From CAJQND01 sp051010055 (GTDB lineage: Bacteria > Pseudomonadota > Alphaproteobacteria > Rhizobiales > CAJQND01), in assembly GCA_051010055.1 (NCBI GenBank), contig JBPCVY010000161.1, positions 1 through 10,275 on the forward strand: a DNA stretch of 10,275 nt. The letters are read 5' to 3'. This document shows positions 1-6,788 of the stretch, one piece after another; within the stretch, counting starts at the first letter, position 1, and the number at the start of each line of letters is the position of its first letter. The notes under the pieces are model-generated. The model saw only the letters and a program-made list of their open reading frames with translations. It had not been told where the DNA came from and made no database searches. The position numbers were made by a program, and so were the translations under genes.

Positions 1-68
1 ACAGGGGTGAGGGTGGGCATTGAGGCCACAAAAGAGAAAAAAAATGCATGAGTAAAGTTTGGTAAAGC

Positions 69-89
69 CAGGCGGGCGCCTTTCGCCTG
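69..89 (-). terminator. Weak hairpin downstream of livF, possible terminator
   Basis: About 27 bases past the livF stop, the minus strand carries a 6-bp perfect stem (CAGGCG/CGCCTG) with a 9-base loop. Only short T-rich stretches follow at once (GCTTTACC, then AACTTTAC). A run of eight T on the minus strand (plus 37-44) lies about 25 bases further on, too far for a textbook intrinsic terminator. The position, after the last gene of the transporter operon, is what favours a termination or mRNA-end role. The remaining bases 1-68 show no convincing gene. Confidence 0.35.
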
Positions 90-115
90 AAAGCTCAATA
101 TGACACGTTTTGACA

Positions 116-979
116 CTATCCGCCGAGGAAAAGCCGGCCCACATCGGGGTCTTTGAGCAAATCATCGCCAGACCCGGCCTTGGCCAGCTGGCCGGAGACC
201 AGGACATATCCAAGGTCGGCAAATTCCAGGCCTTTCTTGGCGTTCTGCTCGACCATGATGATGGTTTTGCCTTCCCCGTGCTGTAAGTCGTCGAGGATCT
301 CAAACACCATATCGATAAACCGCGGCTCCAGCCCGATGGACGGCTCGTCCACCAGCAACACTTCCGGGTTCATAACAAGCGCGCGGGAAATTTCCAGCAA
401 GCGGCGCTCCCCGCCGGAAAGAACCTTGGCAGGCTGGCGGCGGCGTTCTGCCAGGCGAGTGTATTTTTTGAAAACCCGCTCCGCTTCTTCCTTGGCTTCA
501 TCGGTTTTGGCTTTCAGGTACCCGCCCATCCAAAGGTTTTCCTCAACGGTCATATTGGGAAAAACGGAATTGTCCTGGAGAATGTAGGCAATGCCCGCTG
601 TTTTCAGCTTGTCGTTCGGCTTCAGGGCGGTGACATCGGTTTCGCCAACGCTGATTTGACCGGAATAGATGTTTGTGAAGCCGAAAATGGAATGCAGAAC
701 CGTTGATTTGCCGGCGCCATTTGGGCCTATGAGGCACAATGACTGGCCTCGTTGAACGCGCAAATCAAAATTATGGAGAATTTCCATCTTGCCGTAGCCG
801 GCCCTCAATTCGCGAATGGAAAGGAACGAATTTTTGTTCGCGAGCGCGTCAAGTTCGCTGGGCTTTGGCGCTTCGGCCGCGATCTTTTCAGCTTCGCGCG
901 CAACCTCGTCGACCGACATAACGGAATCGACATCGCCCATGTGATAGCCGGTTGCTTTGTTTTCCTTTTTTGTGGCCAT
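116..979 (-). CDS. livF: Branched-chain-type ABC importer, ATP-binding subunit LivF
   Basis: This is the second ATPase of a HAAT-family (Liv-type) importer; it powers uptake through LivH/LivM at the cytoplasmic face of the inner membrane. The 287-residue protein shows Walker A GPNGAGKS (85-92), signature LSGGERR (187-193), Walker B VLLVDEP (207-213) and VEQN (243-246). In VEQN a Gln replaces the switch His, as is normal in LivF. The ABC domain starts only near residue 52. The first ~50 residues are a charged, Ala/Glu-rich extension, probably helical, not seen in typical ~235-residue LivF proteins. The start at 979 is supported by GGGAG seven bases upstream and by the TGATG junction with the livG stop. 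Internal Met14 or Met21 remain possible starts. The substrate cannot be read from this subunit. Confidence 0.95.
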   Translation of the reverse strand: MATKKENKATGYHMGDVDSVMSVDEVAREAEKIAAEAPKPSELDALANKNSFLSIRELRAGYGKMEILHNFDLRVQRGQSLCLIGPNGAGKSTVLHSIFGFTNIYSGQISVGETDVTALKPNDKLKTAGIAYILQDNSVFPNMTVEENLWMGGYLKAKTDEAKEEAERVFKKYTRLAERRRQPAKVLSGGERRLLEISRALVMNPEVLLVDEPSIGLEPRFIDMVFEILDDLQHGEGKTIIMVEQNAKKGLEFADLGYVLVSGQLAKAGSGDDLLKDPDVGRLFLGG

Positions 980-1725
980 CAGTGCGCTCCCAAATAGGCA
1001 TCAATGACGCGCTGGTCGTTTTGAATGTCCTGCGGCGCCCCATCGGCCAGCATCTGGCCATGGGCGAGGCAATAGATATGCTCTGCCAGGTTCATGATGA
1101 CGCGCATATTATGTTCGATAACGAACAAGGTGATGCCGAACTCCTCATTGGCGCGCTTCAGGCGGTCTATAAGACCGTTGATCAATGTTGGGTTGATACC
1201 GGCGGTTGGCTCGTCAAGCATCAGAACGGAAGGCTCGTTCATCAGCGCCATGGCAAACTCAAGGAGTTTTTGCTGGCCGAACGACAGATCGCCCCCCATC
1301 AGCAGGCGTTTTTCGTAAAGGCCGACAAATTCAAGCAACGATTCAGCTTTTTCTATATCCGCTGCGGTGTCGGAGGCAAACATATCCATGAAACCTTGCT
1401 TGCGGTGAGGAAGGGAGATGAGCATGTTCTCAATGCAATCCATCTTGGCGTAGATGCGTGTTTGTTGGAATGTGCGCAAAAGGCCGAGGCGGGCTATTTC
1501 CTGAACATGAAGCTTGGAGATTTCCTCATCTTCAAAACGTATCGAACCGGCATCGATTGGGTGATAGCCCACGATGGAGTTAAACAGGGTGGTTTTGCCC
1601 GACCCGTTTGGCCCGATAAGGCCGGTGATGCCGCCTTCTTCCACTTCTAGAGAAATATCTGAATTGGCGATGACACCACCGAAGGTTTTCGTAACATTGT
1701 CTACCTTGATAATTGCGTTGCTCAT
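979..1725 (-). CDS. livG: Branched-chain-type ABC importer, ATP-binding subunit LivG
   Basis: This is the first ATPase of the Liv-type importer and pairs with LivF. The 248-residue protein has Walker A GPNGSGKT (38-45), Q-loop FQQT (86-89), signature LSFGQQK (147-153), Walker B VLMLDEPTAGINP (167-179) and switch His205 in VIEHNM. LivG-type features are the TFGG near the N-terminus, the LLRTFQQTR segment and the C-terminal VIDAYLG. Length is normal for LivG. The chosen ATG at 1725 overlaps the livM stop (ATGA) and has GGAGG seven bases upstream. The open frame continues upstream to an ATG at 1776, but that stretch overlaps livM and encodes an Arg/Gly-rich segment unlike the family. The stop overlaps the livF start by one base, implying coupled translation. 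Confidence 0.95.
   Translation of the reverse strand: MSNAIIKVDNVTKTFGGVIANSDISLEVEEGGITGLIGPNGSGKTTLFNSIVGYHPIDAGSIRFEDEEISKLHVQEIARLGLLRTFQQTRIYAKMDCIENMLISLPHRKQGFMDMFASDTAADIEKAESLLEFVGLYEKRLLMGGDLSFGQQKLLEFAMALMNEPSVLMLDEPTAGINPTLINGLIDRLKRANEEFGITLFVIEHNMRVIMNLAEHIYCLAHGQMLADGAPQDIQNDQRVIDAYLGAH
987..991 (-). promoter_or_regulatory. Ribosome binding site of livF
   Basis: GGGAG on the minus strand lies seven bases before the ATG at 979, inside the end of livG. It decides for the upstream start and therefore for the unusual N-terminal extension of LivF. Confidence 0.6.
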
Positions 1726-2759
1726 TCTGCCGCCTCCGCCTTTGCGGTGCGGTCTTCCACGCGGATGCCGAACCATTCCGGTTTCTGGTGTTTAAGCCAG
1801 CCCATGACGCCGTCCTGGAAATAGACCACGGTAATCACAATCAGCGCACCGAGCGCCACCCATTGCCAACCCAAAAAATAATTCCAGGTAACTTCCTTGA
1901 AGAGATGGAACATGGTGGCGCCGATTACAGGCCCCCACAGTGTTCCCTTGCCGCCCAGCAGAACGCAAACAACCATGAAGATACCAAGGTTGATGGTTTG
2001 ATAAGCTGTTTCAAGAGGCTCGAAATGAATGAGCTGGAAACCTGAAATTGCCCCGGCTATGCCCACAAAGAATGCCGCAATTGCCCATGTGACAAGCTTG
2101 TAGCGCAACGTGCGCAAGCCCATGCCCTCAGCTTTTTGCTCATCATCTCGTATGGCGTTGAGCGCACTGCCGAAACGCGTGCTGTAGAGCCATTTCAAGA
2201 AGATAAACAGGACAACGCCAAGTCCGGCAAACAGGAAATAGAAGAATATTTTGCCAGTATCGAGATCGCCGGGATAAACGGGCAGCGCAATGCCCTGACC
2301 ACCGCCAACCCAATCCCAGTTAGAAACCAATTCGCCAGCTGCAATGGCAACACCAAGGGTGCCGATGGCGAAATATGGCCCACGTAGCCCGAAGGTAATG
2401 TAGCCAATTATCACGGCGCAAAATGCGCAGAAAACTCCCGCCACAAGGGCGCCAAGAAACAGCCCTCTGAAGTACTGCGCCTCGGTGAACTCATAGGTTC
2501 CCCCGCCTGCTGCATCGGTATAGTCCGCAACATCATAGACTAGGGCGATGGCGACAAGGGCCGCCACATACATGCCGGTGCCGTAGAAAAAGATATTGCC
2601 GAGCGAGTTGTAGCCCATTTGACCACCGGTCATATCCCAGGTGAGGGCGACGATGATCATCAGCCATAAGGTGGCAAGCTGTGTGCCATAAGTGGGAAAC
2701 AGGAATGGCGCAACAATTGTCGCCACGAGAACGCCGCCATAAAGCAAAGTCTTGTTCAT
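1722..2759 (-). CDS. livM: Branched-chain-type ABC importer, permease LivM
   Basis: Inner-membrane permease of the Liv-type importer, 345 residues, and very hydrophobic with roughly eight to ten membrane segments. Family marks are MTGGQMGYNSLGNIFF (43-58), LRGPYFAIGTLG (125-136), the cytoplasmic EAA-type loop that contacts the ATPase (197-214, with AIRDDEQKAEGMG) and GGKGTLWGPVIGA (269-281). A loop near residues 76-97 is rich in Asp, Thr and Gly and probably faces the periplasm. The C-terminal tail (about 325-345) is charged and cytoplasmic. The start at 2759 follows AGGAG by six bases; that site overlaps the livH TAG stop. Nine bases separate it from livH, and it overlaps livG by four bases. 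It forms the translocation pore with LivH. Confidence 0.95.
   Translation of the reverse strand: MNKTLLYGGVLVATIVAPFLFPTYGTQLATLWLMIIVALTWDMTGGQMGYNSLGNIFFYGTGMYVAALVAIALVYDVADYTDAAGGGTYEFTEAQYFRGLFLGALVAGVFCAFCAVIIGYITFGLRGPYFAIGTLGVAIAAGELVSNWDWVGGGQGIALPVYPGDLDTGKIFFYFLFAGLGVVLFIFLKWLYSTRFGSALNAIRDDEQKAEGMGLRTLRYKLVTWAIAAFFVGIAGAISGFQLIHFEPLETAYQTINLGIFMVVCVLLGGKGTLWGPVIGATMFHLFKEVTWNYFLGWQWVALGALIVITVVYFQDGVMGWLKHQKPEWFGIRVEDRTAKAEAAE
1733..1737 (-). promoter_or_regulatory. Ribosome binding site of livG
   Basis: GGAGG on the minus strand, seven bases before the ATG at 1725 and within the livM 3' end. It supports this start over the in-frame ATG at 1776. Confidence 0.6.
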
Positions 2760-2768
2760 GGTGCGCTC

Positions 2769-3680
2769 CTATTCCAGAACCTGGCGCACGCGGCGCTGTT
2801 GGGCAAGGCGGATGAGCAGCACGATAAGCAGCAACAGGACAGCGATTGCCTGCTGGTAACCAATGCCGAAAATGTGGGCGCCGTATTGTTCCATCACCCC
2901 GATGCCAAGGCCGGCGGCGATAACGCCTGGTAAATTGCCAAGACCGGCCGCGGTTACGATAACAAATGAGCGGATGGAGTAGGTGATGCCATAGAAGGGC
3001 TGGATGACCCAGACCATAACGATGATTGCACCTGCCGCACCACATATTGCCGCGTTGAGCGAGAAGGTGAACGAGTACACTTTTTCCGTATCGATGCCCA
3101 TCACCCGGGCAGCCCTTGCGTTCTGCGCGGTAGCCCTGATCGCCTGGCCCATGCGGCTGTTTTTCATGAACAAAATAACGGCGGTTGCCAGGCACGCGGC
3201 CAGCAATACCCCGATGAGCTTGGCGATTGGCACATCCACGAAACCATCGAAAAAATAAAGGGTTTCGTAGTCCAGCTTCACGCTTTGGGTGTCCGATCCG
3301 AATATCAGGTTCAGGATTTGCGCCATCATGATAGCCACACCGAATGTGGCGAGCAGTGACGTGAACAGATCGCGCCCGATAACCCTGGAAATGACGAGTT
3401 TATAAACCACCCATCCGACCCCCCACATGACAATGAAGGCGATAGGTACACCCAGAAGCGGCGGCAGGCCCTTTTGAGTCAGCCACCAGGCTATGTACCC
3501 TCCGGCAATGACGAAATCGCCTTGAGCAAGGTTCTTGACGTTCATAACGCCCCACACAAGAGCAAGCCCGTAGGCGGCAAGTGCGAAAAGTGCCCCTATC
3601 ATCAGGCCGTCAAGAATGATCTTTACGTTCACAACTGGAAATTCAAAAAGCAGGCTTATGTTGCCTAAAATCTGGTCCAT
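2769..3680 (-). CDS. livH: Branched-chain-type ABC importer, permease LivH
   Basis: Inner-membrane permease partner of LivM, 303 residues, the normal size for LivH. The N-terminal half has the LivH hallmark GLALVWGVMNVKNLAQGDF (38-56). An EAA-type coupling loop lies at about 178-196 (GQAIRATAQNARAARVMGI). Seven or eight hydrophobic segments are visible, and the C-terminus ends in a short basic tail (RLAQQRRVRQ). The ATG at 3680 has a purine-rich GGGGAGGGG nine bases upstream (3690-3698). The gene follows the binding-protein gene across a 113-base gap with a strong stem-loop and runs tightly into livM, so livHMGF form one translational cluster. Confidence 0.95.
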   Translation of the reverse strand: MDQILGNISLLFEFPVVNVKIILDGLMIGALFALAAYGLALVWGVMNVKNLAQGDFVIAGGYIAWWLTQKGLPPLLGVPIAFIVMWGVGWVVYKLVISRVIGRDLFTSLLATFGVAIMMAQILNLIFGSDTQSVKLDYETLYFFDGFVDVPIAKLIGVLLAACLATAVILFMKNSRMGQAIRATAQNARAARVMGIDTEKVYSFTFSLNAAICGAAGAIIVMVWVIQPFYGITYSIRSFVIVTAAGLGNLPGVIAAGLGIGVMEQYGAHIFGIGYQQAIAVLLLLIVLLIRLAQQRRVRQVLE

Positions 3681-3746
3681 ACCGACCGGCCCCTCCCCGG
3701 GATTTTTTCCTCGCAGCGCCAGATTGCCTGGTGCAGAAGGATTTAA

Positions 3747-3780
3747 CGGCCGGGCGCTGCACCCCTCATGCGCCCGGCCG
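3747..3780 (-). terminator. Strong intercistronic stem-loop after the binding-protein gene
   Basis: A perfect 11-bp inverted repeat (CGGCCGGGCGC with GCGCCCGGCCG) and a 12-base loop lie 14 bases past the binding-protein stop and 66 bases before livH. On the minus strand the stem is followed by TTAAATCC, not a long U-tract, so full termination is doubtful. I infer partial termination or 3'-end protection. This would raise periplasmic binding protein above the permeases, a common arrangement in ABC importer operons. Confidence 0.65.
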
Positions 3781-3793
3781 GAATTTGTTGTGC

Positions 3794-5029
3794 TTACTTA
3801 GCCATGCGTGGCCAGTTCAGCTTGTGAGATGCAAACGCGGACGGCGCCACAACATTGTATTTGCCGTCCTGAATCTGACGCAGCACCATCGGCTTTGCGA
3901 TGTTGTTGCCCTCTGGCGCGAATTTGATGTCGCCATAAAATGTCTTCAGATCCGTCGCTGCAATTGCATCGCGTACCTTGTCTTTGTCCAAAGTGCCGGC
4001 CCGCTCGAAAGCGTCCTTGAAGACATACACAGCAGCAGATGCTTGGGCAGTCTGATAAGGCACTTTCTTTTCTGCATATTCCGGATAGGCCGCCTTGAAC
4101 TCTTTTTCATAGTTGGCAGCGGTACCGAAAATCGGGTCTTCATATGACAAGCTTTCCGCCCACTGGGTGGAGCAAAGAATATCGTTGGCAACGGCGCCAA
4201 ACTTGCCTGTCACGTCGGCTGCCTCACAGTGGGTGATGGCAATCATTGGCACGTTGATCTTCATTTCACCAATTTGCCTGACCGCAGTTGCTGCACCCTT
4301 TGAGTGGCCCGAAACAATGAGAAGGTCCGGCTTCAACAGCTTCACCTTGGTCAAAATCGCGCTCATGTCGGAAAGATCACGTGGAAGCTTTTCGTCGATC
4401 ACCACATTCATGCTTTGTTTTTTGGCGTCGTCGAGAACACCAGCACGAATATCAAGCGAGAAGGGGTCGTTTTCGACCGCTACTGCTACCTTAACATCAG
4501 ATGATTTCTTGCCACTCTTTTCCGCCATTTCGGCTGCCAGCGTCACAGCCGATGCGAGATATTGCTCAGACGTGGACAAAACGGCGAAGAGATATTTACG
4601 CCCCTTGTTGAACAGCGAGCGCGAGGCACCTTCTGCTTCAACCATTGGGATTTTGTATTTTTCGGTAACCGGCGCGATCGCCTTGGTGAGACCAGACGAG
4701 TAGGGCCCAAGCATATATTGGATCTTGTCCTGGCTGATGAGGCGCTCTGCCAGAGTTGCGCCACGGTCCCCCTTCGACTCATCGTCGTAGTAGGTGACTT
4801 CAAAGTTGTAGCACTTGTCGCCAACCTTGATGCCGCCATTCTCTTTGATCTTCTTGATCGCGAACTCGTAACCGTTCTTGGCATGAATGCCATTTGTTGA
4901 GTATTTGCCTGTCAGCGAAATCGCCGAACCAAGACGTAGCGGTTCGCAGTCTGCAGCAGAAGCCACGCCAGGTGCGGCGATGACAAAACATGCAGCAGCA
5001 GCAAATGCCAGTTTCTTGTAGTGATACAT
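3794..5029 (-). CDS. Periplasmic substrate-binding protein of branched-chain-type ABC importer
   Basis: Type I periplasmic binding protein (Peripla_BP_6/LivJ-like), 411 residues, which captures the ligand for LivHMGF. The N-terminus is a Sec signal peptide: KK at 5-6, an Ala-rich hydrophobic core, and a cleavage site after ASA (Ala25). The mature protein starts near ADCEPLRLG, with family motifs SLTGKYS (38-44), YDDE (81-84) and GPYSSG (108-113). The GPYSSG serines lie where Liv-type proteins hold the ligand carboxylate. Cys28/Cys73 and a later pair (THCEAAD and DILC) could form disulfides. It is not a lipoprotein because no lipobox is present. The start has GGGAGGAG eight bases upstream. The gene has its own probable promoter gap upstream and a stem-loop downstream. 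The ligand cannot be deduced: family members bind amino acids, amides, urea or organic acids, and the neighbouring enzymes make a C4-type acid plausible. Confidence 0.93.
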   Translation of the reverse strand: MYHYKKLAFAAAACFVIAAPGVASAADCEPLRLGSAISLTGKYSTNGIHAKNGYEFAIKKIKENGGIKVGDKCYNFEVTYYDDESKGDRGATLAERLISQDKIQYMLGPYSSGLTKAIAPVTEKYKIPMVEAEGASRSLFNKGRKYLFAVLSTSEQYLASAVTLAAEMAEKSGKKSSDVKVAVAVENDPFSLDIRAGVLDDAKKQSMNVVIDEKLPRDLSDMSAILTKVKLLKPDLLIVSGHSKGAATAVRQIGEMKINVPMIAITHCEAADVTGKFGAVANDILCSTQWAESLSYEDPIFGTAANYEKEFKAAYPEYAEKKVPYQTAQASAAVYVFKDAFERAGTLDKDKVRDAIAATDLKTFYGDIKFAPEGNNIAKPMVLRQIQDGKYNVVAPSAFASHKLNWPRMAK

Positions 5030-5172
5030 GCGCTATTCTCCTCCCAAGTTTGTTGCGCAAAAATTCAGAGCATTGAGTGCCGGTTATTCTTCCGGCTTTC
5101 AAGCTTGCTCAAGATAATATGCTTTACAACATGCTCATGGCTAGAGCGCCATAACTTTTTTGTAAGGTAATA
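5030..5172 (-). promoter_or_regulatory. Candidate promoter/operator gap upstream of the transporter genes
   Basis: This 143-base gap is the longest in the window and the only plausible site for a separate transporter promoter. On the minus strand it holds TATTAT (5114-5119), a fair -10 match without a convincing -35. Directly beside it is the 8-bp perfect palindrome CAAGCTTG (5100-5107), which shares a half-site with a second CTTG/CAAG dyad (5104-5113). Further downstream are a small GCCGG/CCGGC hairpin (5079-5096) and a second perfect palindrome TTGCGCAA (5053-5060). The dyads could be operator half-sites of a transcription factor, but no regulator gene lies in the window. Read-through from the fumarase genes is also possible, since no good minus-strand terminator follows 5173. 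Confidence 0.35.
5038..5045 (-). promoter_or_regulatory. Strong ribosome binding site of the binding-protein gene
   Basis: GGGAGGAG on the minus strand, eight bases before the ATG at 5029. It is the best Shine-Dalgarno match in the window, in keeping with the high expression expected of a periplasmic binding protein. Confidence 0.75.
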
Positions 5173-5853
5173 TTAAATTACCTCATCGGTACGATCATCA
5201 GTTTCACCAAACCGCTTCATTATTGCCGGTTTGAGGTCTTTATAAAGCCCATCCAGATTTTTTGCGATTTTTGCGTTTTCTTGCTCAAACAGCGAATTAC
5301 CTTCAAGGTCGCTTTCAACCAGGAACGGGCCGAAATTTTTGACATCGATAACCCACACGGATTGAGCAAGGCCCAGTTCATCGCGCCAGTAGGTATCAAC
5401 TACCCTTTTGACGCCGCGTCCAAGAAGGGCGCCGGTGCCATAACCCACTGTAGTGAGGTAAATTGCGCCATTGGGCACGAATTTGTCGCGGTAGGTTTCG
5501 GGCGCCATCCCGCCTTTGCCAATGATGATCTTGCAGCCAGATATTTCAAACCACTTTGAAAGCCATTTTTCGAACCGGAAAGAGGCTGTCGCGGTGACCG
5601 CGCCCATATCATAGGTGCCATCGGGTTTGACCGTTGCAGCAGGCGAACAATGAAAATTCACATTTCCCAACTCATCCTGGCTTGCAGGCATTCCTGCGCC
5701 TTCCTCAACGGCCTTTTTGTAGACGCCTTCGCGGGCAGTAAAAATCCGCCCTTCTAGGTAGACAACCATGCCCGGTTTCAGACCGCGCAAATCATCAGTT
5801 GTTACCGGCAGCTTTAGCCGGACTGTCTCAAGTTTTCTGCCACTTGTGGCCAT
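5173..5853 (-). CDS. Class I fumarase/tartrate dehydratase-type hydro-lyase, beta subunit
   Basis: C-terminal-domain chain of a two-subunit iron-sulfur hydro-lyase, 226 residues; it would pair with the alpha chain encoded just upstream to add or remove water on a C4-type dicarboxylate. Family features are VRLKLPVTTDDLRGLKPGMVV (11-31), the first strand pattern, then LEGRIFTARE with Arg41, and IGKGG with Lys113. These match positions known in class I fumarases to hold the substrate. The loop that usually reads like GPTTxxRMD is TATASFRFE here (87-95): Arg93 is kept but Met-Asp becomes Phe-Glu. The C-terminus has WVIDVKNFGPFLVESDLEGNSLF, the usual end of the domain. At 226 residues it is longer than the usual ~185-205. 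The ATG at 5853 lies 40 bases inside the alpha gene; starting later would lose conserved sequence. The exact substrate is uncertain: fumarate/malate, tartrate, or a substituted analogue. Confidence 0.88.
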   Translation of the reverse strand: MATSGRKLETVRLKLPVTTDDLRGLKPGMVVYLEGRIFTAREGVYKKAVEEGAGMPASQDELGNVNFHCSPAATVKPDGTYDMGAVTATASFRFEKWLSKWFEISGCKIIIGKGGMAPETYRDKFVPNGAIYLTTVGYGTGALLGRGVKRVVDTYWRDELGLAQSVWVIDVKNFGPFLVESDLEGNSLFEQENAKIAKNLDGLYKDLKPAIMKRFGETDDRTDEVI

Positions 5854-6785
5854 TCAACGCTCTCCCGGCGTGCGTAATCGGTGAACCATTCAGGATCGTT
5901 GCGGAACTCGGCCCTGCCATCGGGAAAAACCCGGGCAGTGGCCCGTCGCGAGGACAGGCAAAACATGTGCACGCTCATTGGCATGCCGCCGGTGTGGCAA
6001 AAGCCTGCCTCGATATGGCAGTCAACTACCATGGACGAGCCCATAAAGCCCATCGCACCCATGCCGATATTGTTGCCCAGTTCCTTCAATTCAGCTTCCA
6101 GATCGGCGATGCCGGTGTCCGGATTGCGACTGCCGACGGTGCGCAGGCATGCGGCCTGTTTGCCAAGGACCATGCACGTGTCTTTGGAGCCGCCAAGGCC
6201 GATGCCGACGATCGCCGGCTGGCAGGCAAGACCGCGTTTGCCGAACGCAATCAATGTGTCGAGGAAAAAGCGCCGGATGCCATCGATGCCATCGCCTGGA
6301 AACAGCATCCTGTAGTCGGAGCCGAACAGGCCACCCTTGTGAACGGTGGTGACATCGACCCAGTCAGCATCTGGATGGAAGCTGTAATCAATTTCCGGGG
6401 CGTTTAGGCCGACATTATTGTCATGATCGGTCCGCCACAACGGGTGCACGCGGTTTGGCCGCAATGGTACGGTTTGCGTTGCGCTTGCGGTTGCCCGGCG
6501 CAAAGCGGTTTCCAATGCCACGGGCCCACCTTCCATCTGCGCCTCATTGCCGTACTTTACGAACCAGCGCGGCACGCCGGTGTCAGCGCACATGGCGCGG
6601 CGGTCTTCTTTGGCTGCATCATAATTATCGAGCATGGCCTGGATGACGAAAGCGGAAAGGTCGCCTGTTTCCGTATCGGCCATGCCGCGCAACCCTTCCA
6701 GATAGTCATCTGGAATTTCAATGGCGGCTTTGGCCATGAGCTCTTCGGCGGTAGATTGTAAGGCTTCCAGGGGTATCTTGCTCAT
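5814..6785 (-). CDS. Class I fumarase/tartrate dehydratase-type hydro-lyase, alpha subunit
   Basis: The 323-residue iron-sulfur chain of a heterodimeric class I hydro-lyase. Three cysteines match the [4Fe-4S] ligands of the family: Cys66 in CADTG, Cys188 in GLACQP and Cys276 in HMFCLSSRR. Other family marks are LRPNRVHPLW (108-117), the NVGLNAPEI segment (124-132), VGIGLGGSKD (193-202) and GNNIGMGAMG (237-246). After the last motif, where many fumarases have a GGKTT-like turn, this protein reads FMGSS (247-251), a change on the active-site side. The cluster leaves one iron free to activate substrate water, so the enzyme should be oxygen-sensitive. The start is fixed by GGAG six bases upstream and by a 3-base gap to the flavoprotein stop. 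It is longer than typical alpha chains (~280-300). It works with the beta chain; annotating it simply as fumarase is reasonable but unproven. Confidence 0.88.
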   Translation of the reverse strand: MSKIPLEALQSTAEELMAKAAIEIPDDYLEGLRGMADTETGDLSAFVIQAMLDNYDAAKEDRRAMCADTGVPRWFVKYGNEAQMEGGPVALETALRRATASATQTVPLRPNRVHPLWRTDHDNNVGLNAPEIDYSFHPDADWVDVTTVHKGGLFGSDYRMLFPGDGIDGIRRFFLDTLIAFGKRGLACQPAIVGIGLGGSKDTCMVLGKQAACLRTVGSRNPDTGIADLEAELKELGNNIGMGAMGFMGSSMVVDCHIEAGFCHTGGMPMSVHMFCLSSRRATARVFPDGRAEFRNDPEWFTDYARRESVEWPQVAENLRQSG

Positions 6786-6788
6786 TGC

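Noticed and set aside
1726..1776. Longer start for livG at 1776
   Set aside because: The added residues are an Arg/Gly-rich stretch overlapping livM; the ATG at 1725 has a good ribosome site and the family's usual N-terminus.
5137..5161. Hairpin ATGGC/GCCAT followed by six T on the plus strand, like an intrinsic terminator
   Set aside because: It is oriented for plus-strand transcripts, and there is no plus-strand gene before it. On the minus strand no U-tract follows the 5-bp stem, so it is not a good terminator for the hydro-lyase operon.
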